Assembly: GCA_023393115.1 (NCBI GenBank)
Contig: JAEWMS010000045.1
Coordinates: forward strand, 1-64,000
From: Bacillota bacterium
GTDB lineage: Bacteria > Bacillota > Clostridia > Acetivibrionales > DSM-1351
Reading direction: 5' to 3'
Length of the DNA: 64,000 nucleotides
Part shown: one piece after another, positions 57,757 through 64,000 of the stretch
How the letters are laid out: each line of letters begins with the position of its first letter
How positions within the stretch are numbered: the first letter of the stretch is position 1
Position numbers and translations under genes: made by a program
Notes under the pieces: generated by a model
Databases searched by the model: none
What the model was told of the DNA's origin: nothing
The model's input: only the letters and a program-made list of their open reading frames with translations

Positions 57757-59583
57757 GTGAAGATATTGACTGCTTTTCGTAAGGTATTCCTTAAGACACA
57801 GGTAAAAAAACAATTATATTTTATATATTACAGTGCCATCCTTATACCAATTCTAATCATAGGCTTCTTCCTGATACTTTATACCAGAAAACTCTTATTG
57901 GATCATTATCAGAATCAGGTTGAAGCAGATAACTCCCGTGTCAAATCCATCATGTTTGAAGTTACGACCTCAGTTTATAACATATCCGATGAAATATTTA
58001 ATGATAAGGATTTACAAAACCTTCTGGCGACCCGTTATAGCAGTAAGCAAGAAGCCGACAGAAGATGTGTTAACTATACCAAGGTGAATAATTATTCAAA
58101 TAAGAATACTTTTATATCCTCCATCGAAATTTATACAACCAATCCTACAATATACAAATATGCTTCAATAACTCCAGTTACAAAAGAGATTGCAAAAAAG
58201 GACTGGTATCAGCATGGAATCCAACATGCCGATATAGCTTGGAGGTGTTATACTTCATTTGACAGCTGGAATAATTCCTCTCAAGAATTAAGCCTGATAA
58301 GAAGGATACCAATTATATCAACAAAAGAATATGCTGTCCTGGTAATAAAAATCAGCAATAATTATCTTAAAAACAGAATACAGCGCAACTCCTTATTTAA
58401 CGCGGTTTCAGTTAATAAAGACCCGGTATTTTTCAGTACCCAGCGAAATTTATCCGGACAATTTCTTCCAATACCTATCGATTATGGTAAAAGTCAGTAT
58501 CAATTTTCCGGTCAACTGTCCTATGATGATAAAAAGTGTATTGCCAATATTTCAACACTCCTTCCCTATTCGTCAAAAAACCGGATTTATATAACAACTT
58601 TGGATTTTGCTGCTCTGCCTGACGTTAACAATATAATTTTACTATGTACTATCACCGTTATATTAGGTTCAGCCTTGCCTGTTGTATTTATTATTCAGTT
58701 TACAAATAAGTTCAGTGCCCGTATTGTAACACTCCGCGGAGAGATGCATAAGGTTAGCACGGGGGATTACCACATCATTGACGACTTTAAGGGTGAGGAT
58801 GAAATATCTGAAGTATATTCCGATTTAAAAGTTATGATTCGTAGCATACAGCAGATGGATGCCAGAATGTATGAAGCAAAGTTACAGGAGCAGGTGCTGA
58901 AAAACCAGCAACAGAAAATGGAGTTTAAAATGCTGTCCAGTCAAATAAACCCTCATTTTCTATATAATACGTTGGAGACTATACGAATGAAGGCTCTTAC
59001 CGAAGGTAACCCTGAGGTAGCCAATGTAATCAAGCTTTTGGGTAAATCCATGCACTACGTCCTGGAAAACACAGGCACCTCTTCTACAACATTGAAAAAG
59101 GAATTGGATTACATATCAATTTATTTGACCATACAAAAGCTGAGATTTAATGACCGGGTGAACTATACCTTGAATGTGGCAGACAACATGATTCTGGAGG
59201 ACTATCAGATTCTCCCGCTTCTATTACAGCCTATTGTTGAGAATGCCATCCTCCATGGTCTTGAAGGTACTGAAAACCGCGGACAGATTGTTATTGAAGT
59301 AAAAGCAAAAGGTGATGAGCTCTTACTCATAGACATCTCCGACAATGGTCTGGGTATGACCAAGGAAGAATTGGACGAACTGACTGAAAGTATTAACGAG
59401 CGTAATAAGAAATCTACATCCAGTATCGGACTTTACAATATTAATCAAAGAATTAAATTATTTTATGGAGAAGCTTATGGGATGACAATTAAGAGCAGTC
59501 CTCTTGAAGGAACTCTTGTATCCCTTATACTCCCTTTGCACAACGTTATGGAGGAAAATGATGAAGGTATTTATCGCAGATGA
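57757..59583 (+). CDS. YesM-type sensor histidine kinase
   Basis: 608 residues from GTG 57757, nine bases after AAGGAG. A first helix (FIYYSAILIPILIIGFFLILY) and a second (NIILLCTITVILGSALPVVFIIQF, about 285-310) bracket an extracellular dCache-like sensor. Then come HAMP (FSARIVTLRGEMHKVSTGDYH), a His_kinase domain with QINPHFLYNTLETIRMKA holding the phospho-His, and HATPase motifs LQPIVENAILHG, DISDNGLGM and SSIGLYNINQRI. This class usually senses extracellular or binding-protein-presented sugars. Its end overlaps the response-regulator gene by 23 bases. Confidence 0.92.
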   Translation: MKILTAFRKVFLKTQVKKQLYFIYYSAILIPILIIGFFLILYTRKLLLDHYQNQVEADNSRVKSIMFEVTTSVYNISDEIFNDKDLQNLLATRYSSKQEADRRCVNYTKVNNYSNKNTFISSIEIYTTNPTIYKYASITPVTKEIAKKDWYQHGIQHADIAWRCYTSFDSWNNSSQELSLIRRIPIISTKEYAVLVIKISNNYLKNRIQRNSLFNAVSVNKDPVFFSTQRNLSGQFLPIPIDYGKSQYQFSGQLSYDDKKCIANISTLLPYSSKNRIYITTLDFAALPDVNNIILLCTITVILGSALPVVFIIQFTNKFSARIVTLRGEMHKVSTGDYHIIDDFKGEDEISEVYSDLKVMIRSIQQMDARMYEAKLQEQVLKNQQQKMEFKMLSSQINPHFLYNTLETIRMKALTEGNPEVANVIKLLGKSMHYVLENTGTSSTTLKKELDYISIYLTIQKLRFNDRVNYTLNVADNMILEDYQILPLLLQPIVENAILHGLEGTENRGQIVIEVKAKGDELLLIDISDNGLGMTKEELDELTESINERNKKSTSSIGLYNINQRIKLFYGEAYGMTIKSSPLEGTLVSLILPLHNVMEENDEGIYRR

Positions 59584-61102
59584 TGAATCAATAATTTGTG
59601 AAGGACTAAAATGTGTTATAAATTGGCAGGAACTTGGATTTATCATATGTGGAGAGGCCAATAACGGAGAAGACACGCTCAAGGGTATAATTGAGCTAAA
59701 CCCCGATCTGGTATTGTTGGATATACGTATGCCCAAGCTTCAAGGAACCGAAATTGTACAGCTTGCCAGGGAACAAGGCTTTACAGGTCATTTTATTATA
59801 TTGAGTGGTTTTTCTGATTTTAAGTATGCTCAAACCGCAATTCGTTACGGCGTTGAATTTTATCTTACAAAACCAATTGATGATGACGAGTTATATCGTT
59901 CTGTAAATATTGTAAAAGAGAACATACTTAAAAAACGTATGGATGCCAGTAAGATGAATCATTTCCGTGAAAAGGCAAAGTATACTGTTCTGCGTGATAT
60001 TCTGCTCAATTCGGGAGATTTAGCTAATATCAGCCTTGGAGAGTTTAATCTTTCAGCAGCTAATTATCAGGTTGTAATTTATGAAAACTACAATCAGGAT
60101 ACCCATAACCTCACTTACGATTTTGCAGATCTGTTAAGAGTAACTAATCAGGAAAACAGGTCCTTTGAGCATATTAAGATACACGAAAAGGACATCATCC
60201 TCTTAAAAGGAGCATTTGCTCTGAACCATTTTCGTGATTTTCTGAGACATTATGACAAAAACCTGCAGAAAGGTTCTCCTCTGGATTCACTATTCATTGC
60301 CTATGGCCGTGAGGTAGGCAGAATAGAGGATATTCATTATTCTTATGAAGATGCCTTAAGCCTTCTGAACCGTCGTTTCTTCTGTGAACAGAATCAGCAT
60401 GCAATCGGGTATGAGCAGCTTCCTAAATTTGATAACAATTCATTTGAAATAAATGAAAAAGAAACCAATCAGTATTGTAAACTGCTATGCAGCTATATTC
60501 AGAGCTATAACCGAAGAATGATTGCCGATACCCTCTTTAAGCTTGAAAAGAACTTATATTCTGCTAAGGCTGATTTAGCCAGTATCAAGCTGTTTTTAAC
60601 AGATATTTATCTTCAGATTAAAGAAACTATAAATCATATTTACAGTACTACAAACATCCCTTTTCCCACAAACTCCTCGGTAATTGATCTTATTGACCGG
60701 AAATACTACCTTTACGAAATCATACTTTTCTTTTCAGAGCAGTTTGAAATGATAATTAATGCTATAGGCAACTTTTCTCGTGAAAGTGTTCTTGATGATA
60801 TAGTTTACTATATTGACCACAATTACAGGGATAATATACGGTTGGAAACCATAGCCCCCTTATTTGGGTATAACAGCTCATACCTGGGAAAGATATTCAA
60901 TAAAAAAGTAGGTGAAAGCTTCAACTCCTATATCGATCGTGTAAGAATCAACCATTCTAAAGAGCTGTTACTGCAAAAGAATTTGAAGGTTTATGAAATT
61001 TCAGAACTTGTAGGCTATAAAAATGTTGACTATTTCCATAAAAAATTCAAAAAGTATATAGGCGAAAGCCCCGCCGAATTCCGTAAAAGAAATAATACAT
61101 AA
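59561..61102 (+). CDS. YesN-type response regulator with AraC output
   Basis: 513 residues. The receiver domain has the acidic pair D7-D8, the phospho-acceptor D54 (LVLLDIRMPK) and the conserved Lys in LTKPID. A long middle region of unknown fold is followed by an AraC DNA-binding domain at the C-terminus (IRLETIAPLFGYNSSYLGKIFNKKVGESFNSYIDRVRI and VYEISELVGYKNVDYFHKKFKKYIGESPAEFRK). Of two adjacent ATGs, 59561 is preferred, six bases after GGAGG. It overlaps the kinase gene and is clearly its partner. Likely targets are the flanking alpha-xylosidase and fucosidase genes and the sugar transporter. Confidence 0.93.
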   Translation: MKVFIADDESIICEGLKCVINWQELGFIICGEANNGEDTLKGIIELNPDLVLLDIRMPKLQGTEIVQLAREQGFTGHFIILSGFSDFKYAQTAIRYGVEFYLTKPIDDDELYRSVNIVKENILKKRMDASKMNHFREKAKYTVLRDILLNSGDLANISLGEFNLSAANYQVVIYENYNQDTHNLTYDFADLLRVTNQENRSFEHIKIHEKDIILLKGAFALNHFRDFLRHYDKNLQKGSPLDSLFIAYGREVGRIEDIHYSYEDALSLLNRRFFCEQNQHAIGYEQLPKFDNNSFEINEKETNQYCKLLCSYIQSYNRRMIADTLFKLEKNLYSAKADLASIKLFLTDIYLQIKETINHIYSTTNIPFPTNSSVIDLIDRKYYLYEIILFFSEQFEMIINAIGNFSRESVLDDIVYYIDHNYRDNIRLETIAPLFGYNSSYLGKIFNKKVGESFNSYIDRVRINHSKELLLQKNLKVYEISELVGYKNVDYFHKKFKKYIGESPAEFRKRNNT

Positions 61103-61110
61103 CATGCTAA

Positions 61111-62577
61111 TCAATTTATTTTGATTTTGAATACTATCGGCTTAATACTTTTGACAGTTTTAGTCTGTAGAAATAGTCCTTCCGTGTTTCTTGTCCAAAC
61201 AGGAGTTTCGTTAAATCCAAGAATACTAATAGCTGATATTATGCCATGAAATTCCGGAACATTTTGATTGGGTGATTCCGCCAGTGATCTTATTATAATC
61301 TTTCCATCCTCAGGATATTTCATAACTGCGGCATACAGGCAATCTCCTCTGACTGTGAAGCGGAAGTCTTCACTTGTGTATACTGTGGACTTATTATCGG
61401 TAAACTGTCCTTCAATTTCTTTTGTCGGACCCTCGCCAGATTTGCGCCACACCTTGCTGTCATATATTGCTTCACCATTTATCTTAAGCCATGCACCAAC
61501 ATCCCTTAATATCGCTGCATCTCCATCAGGGATGGATCCATCCGCTCTGGGACCGATATTCAAAAGCATATTGCCATTCTTGCTGACAATATCTATCAGG
61601 TCACAGATTATTTCAGTGGAGGTTTTATAATCCAACGTATCGGTATAACACCATGAATTCCTTGCTACTGCTGTGTCTGTCTGCCAGTAATACGGCTTGG
61701 GGTCTGCAAATTTTCCACGTTCCACTTCAACGATTCCGGTTCCAAACATCAGCGCATCATGCTTGTAGCATACGGCAACCCTTTCTCCCCACTCCAGGCC
61801 CCGATTGTAATAGTATGCTGTCAGTTTACGCAGATATGGTTTGAATGCCGCATGCTGAGCCCACCAGTCAAAATAGAGTATTCCGGGCTTGTATTGATCG
61901 ACTATTTCACTGGTTCGAATCAACCAATCCTGCAGAAATTCATCTGTCGGATATGGTTCACTAAACAGATCCTGATTGTCCGGTTCAGGCATAGCTGGCC
62001 AATAAAAATCTCCTCGTTTTAAAGGTTCCTTTATATCACTGTTAAAGTCCTTACCATGACCCATGAAAAACCAGTGTTCGGCGCGGTGTGAGGAAGTGCA
62101 GAAAACAAGGCCCTCATGTTCAAGAGCTTCCTTAAGTTCTCCAAGTACATCTCTCTTTGGCCCCATTTCATATGCATTATAGCTGCTAATTGAACTTTTA
62201 TACATCTGAAAGCCATCGTGATGTTCCGCTACCTGAAAAACATACCTTGCCCCTGCCTCACTAAACATTTTTGCCCATTCTTTCGGATTAAACCTGCTAC
62301 CGGTAAACATGGGTATGAAATCTTTATAGCCAAAATCCCTCTGTGGACCATAAGTTTTAATATGATGCTTATATGCAGGCGTTCCTTGCATATACATGTT
62401 TCTGGAATACCATTCATTAGAAAATTCAGGGACACTATACAGGCCCCAGTGAATGAAAATTCCAAACTTGGCCTTTTTAAACCACAGGGGCACATCAAAA
62501 TCCGTCAGGGAATTCCAATTGTCTTTGTAATATCCTTTTTCAATTACTTCATCAATAAGTCTCAAATACTCTTTCAC
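61111..62577 (-). CDS. GH29 alpha-L-fucosidase
   Basis: 488 residues of glycoside hydrolase family 29. Landmarks are WFKKAKFGIFIHWGLYSVPEF near the N-terminus, YVFQVAEHHDGFQMYKS, KPGILYFDWWAQH with the nucleophile Asp (near residue 236), and NGNMLLNIGPRADGSIPD. A C-terminal beta-domain follows. GTG 62577 is the start, five bases after AGGAGG. No signal peptide is present, so it is intracellular and would remove fucose from imported oligosaccharides. It converges with the response-regulator gene (8 bases apart) and follows a sugar ABC binding-protein gene on the same strand. Confidence 0.92.
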   Translation of the reverse strand: MKEYLRLIDEVIEKGYYKDNWNSLTDFDVPLWFKKAKFGIFIHWGLYSVPEFSNEWYSRNMYMQGTPAYKHHIKTYGPQRDFGYKDFIPMFTGSRFNPKEWAKMFSEAGARYVFQVAEHHDGFQMYKSSISSYNAYEMGPKRDVLGELKEALEHEGLVFCTSSHRAEHWFFMGHGKDFNSDIKEPLKRGDFYWPAMPEPDNQDLFSEPYPTDEFLQDWLIRTSEIVDQYKPGILYFDWWAQHAAFKPYLRKLTAYYYNRGLEWGERVAVCYKHDALMFGTGIVEVERGKFADPKPYYWQTDTAVARNSWCYTDTLDYKTSTEIICDLIDIVSKNGNMLLNIGPRADGSIPDGDAAILRDVGAWLKINGEAIYDSKVWRKSGEGPTKEIEGQFTDNKSTVYTSEDFRFTVRGDCLYAAVMKYPEDGKIIIRSLAESPNQNVPEFHGIISAISILGFNETPVWTRNTEGLFLQTKTVKSIKPIVFKIKIN

Positions 62578-62617
62578 TTATACCTCCTGTTCCGGGCCGC
62601 GCAATCATGAATAACTT

Positions 62618-62674
62618 AAAAAACTTCCCAACCAGATGATTTAATAATATAAACCTGAGGTCAGGAAGTTTTTT
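62618..62674. terminator. Bidirectional rho-independent terminator
   Basis: A perfect 11-bp stem (AAAAAACTTCC/GGAAGTTTTTT) has a 35-base loop that holds a smaller CCTGA/TCAGG hairpin. It separates the binding-protein gene from the fucosidase gene, so the latter probably has read-through or its own promoter. Confidence 0.75.
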
Positions 62675-62700
62675 CTCCACTTTATTTCGGTATGTATTGT

Positions 62701-64000
62701 TTATTTTGATGCAGCTACAGCAGCTTCTCTTGCAGTATTCTGATCCTTGGCATTCTTCATGTCAACCTCAAGTACCTTGTCATAGCCCAGTCCCATTACA
62801 GTCTCCTGCATTTCCTTCTGCAGTTTCTGGAACTCAGCTTCATTTGCAGCAAATACCATCTTCCAGGAATACTCAACAATAATTGCTTTACACTGTCCTC
62901 TTAATGCTGTGATTTGCGAATCTTCAGCAGGAGCTATAAAACTACATCCTGGTGCAACCAATACCTGATTCTTGTTCTGTAAGTATTCCAGAGTAGTTTT
63001 AGCACCCATTTTCGATTGCCAATCTATATCAAGAGGTGTTTTATTGGCTTCCAATACTGAATCCCATAATGTATAGTTATAGGGGAAATTAGTATTTGGA
63101 TTAATATCACTTGGTAAAACTGTCGGGAAGTTCAATGCAGATACTCCATCCTTCCAGCTTCCACCGCCCCATTCTTCAGGAACAGGAGTATCTCCGCCTT
63201 CATAGAAAGCTTTCTTTCCGAAGTCTGTTAACACAGGTTTACCATTTTCCATTTTCCAGGTCAAACCTTCAGGTCCACTCGCATTTGAAGTTTGAGCAGC
63301 AGAAATTAAAACTCCATCAGGAGAATACAACCAGTCAATGAAATCTGCCAATCTTTCAGGCTCTTCGGCCTTGCTCCCGATACCTATAAATGTTTTATTA
63401 CCAACAGGCATGCAGCCATATGAGAACACTTTCATATCATCTATTGGCGCAACCATGAAGCCTATACCTGCAGCTTTATTTTCAGGTGTATTAAATGCTG
63501 ATTGACCTAACCACGGCCATGGAGAATATAAAATCTGTCCATCCTGATACTTTGTATACATAGTATCGTAATTCTGTGTGGTTGATTCCGGATCCATAAG
63601 TCCTGCCTGATTTGCATCAAAATAGAACTTCAGAACTCTATTGTACATTGAGTTCGGATCAATAATACTCTGATAGTCACTACCGTCTGCTTTTGCCAAT
63701 ACAAAGCCCACTTCATCATATCCGTAGAAACATGTCGGCTGTTTTGCCATACACATCATGTTACCGTCCCAATCCTTGAAGAGAGAGATGGCATAGGTTT
63801 TCTTTCCTGTTTTACTTTTTGGAACAGCCTTCTGCATATCCTTAAAAACAGGAATAAAATCCTCTAGAGTTTTAATTTGTGGGTATCCAATAGCTTTGTA
63901 TGCATCCCAGCGGACATAGGGACCAAAGGTCAGATCAAGTCCCTCAGACGGATTGGTAGCAGGTTGTTCGGATACAGATGACGGTATTCCGTATATAGCA
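62701..64000 (-). CDS. Sugar ABC transporter substrate-binding protein (partial)
   Basis: 433 codons of the C-terminal part of an extracellular solute-binding protein; the frame is still open at the right edge, so the signal peptide and lipobox lie outside the window. The visible part has a family 1/LplA-like layout: DLTFGPYVRWDAYKAIGYPQIKTLEDF near the edge, GFVLAKADGSDYQSIIDPNSMYNRVLKFY in the middle and FIDWLYSPDGVLISAAQ later. These long (about 550 residues) proteins take oligosaccharides or related compounds. The position next to a fucosidase, alpha-xylosidase and YesM/YesN suggests import of plant heteropolysaccharide fragments. Confidence 0.87.
   Translation of the reverse strand, partial: AIYGIPSSVSEQPATNPSEGLDLTFGPYVRWDAYKAIGYPQIKTLEDFIPVFKDMQKAVPKSKTGKKTYAISLFKDWDGNMMCMAKQPTCFYGYDEVGFVLAKADGSDYQSIIDPNSMYNRVLKFYFDANQAGLMDPESTTQNYDTMYTKYQDGQILYSPWPWLGQSAFNTPENKAAGIGFMVAPIDDMKVFSYGCMPVGNKTFIGIGSKAEEPERLADFIDWLYSPDGVLISAAQTSNASGPEGLTWKMENGKPVLTDFGKKAFYEGGDTPVPEEWGGGSWKDGVSALNFPTVLPSDINPNTNFPYNYTLWDSVLEANKTPLDIDWQSKMGAKTTLEYLQNKNQVLVAPGCSFIAPAEDSQITALRGQCKAIIVEYSWKMVFAANEAEFQKLQKEMQETVMGLGYDKVLEVDMKNAKDQNTAREAAVAASK

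Overview
The window looks like chromosome of a low-GC, anaerobic, plant-polysaccharide-using clostridium. Supporting signs are the A+T-rich intergenic DNA, strong GGAGG ribosome sites, TTGACA/TATAAT promoters, a T-box leader, YesM/YesN-type two-component regulation of glycosidases, and many TetR/AraC regulators. A Ruminiclostridium-like species is a reasonable guess, but no rRNA or other marker fixes it. I see no tRNA or rRNA genes, CRISPR array, phage or insertion sequence.

Layout. 1-5.3 kb: a membrane-anchored surface protein, an ECF sigma factor with its DUF4367 partner, an APC permease and a short UvrC/Cho-like nuclease. 5.4-6.9 kb: a TetR regulator and a membrane protein behind a consensus promoter. 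6.9-11.1 kb: a TetR-controlled fumarate reductase operon (cytochrome b, flavoprotein, iron-sulfur protein) with unusual cofactor-site losses. 11.2-15.3 kb: a PEP/pyruvate-binding protein, an MFS transporter and a frameshifted YbjQ pseudogene. 15.5-22.5 kb: a DEAD-box helicase, a GNAT enzyme, a TetR/EFR1 flavodoxin-ferredoxin operon with a clear palindromic operator, a cupin, an AraC regulator and a small wHTH/membrane-protein pair. 22.6-27.3 kb: archaeal-type valS under a valine T-box, next to a histidine kinase whose 3' end has been replaced by the end of an HD-GYP gene. 27.5-36.2 kb: an acyl-CoA synthetase, a complete BMP-type nucleoside ABC importer, a YbaN protein and a serine hydrolase. 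36.3-43.7 kb: metF, a PAS-gene remnant, a MASE3-PP2C phosphatase, an AraC regulator divergent from a GH36 alpha-galactosidase, and a secreted Big_2 protein. 43.8-49.8 kb: a UvrA paralogue, a double-MerR regulator, a membrane protein, TrmO and a GNAT enzyme. 50.0-52.8 kb: an ABC-2 exporter. 52.9-55.1 kb: an AraC/GyrI regulator and a C45-type hydrolase. 55.2-64.0 kb: a carbohydrate locus in which YesM/YesN sit between a GH31 alpha-xylosidase and a GH29 alpha-fucosidase, followed by a sugar ABC binding protein that runs off the right edge.

Strongest unexpected observations. (1) A 63-64 nt leader, 80% identical by hand alignment, lies directly in front of two unrelated genes, valS and the ABC-2 exporter ATPase. 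It can form mutually exclusive hairpins, has one compensatory base-pair change, and ends at the Shine-Dalgarno sequence. (2) The fumarate reductase has Ala where the FAD-linking His should be. Its cytochrome subunit lacks exactly one of the two expected haem-ligand pairs. (3) A deletion appears to have fused a histidine kinase to an HD-GYP tail.
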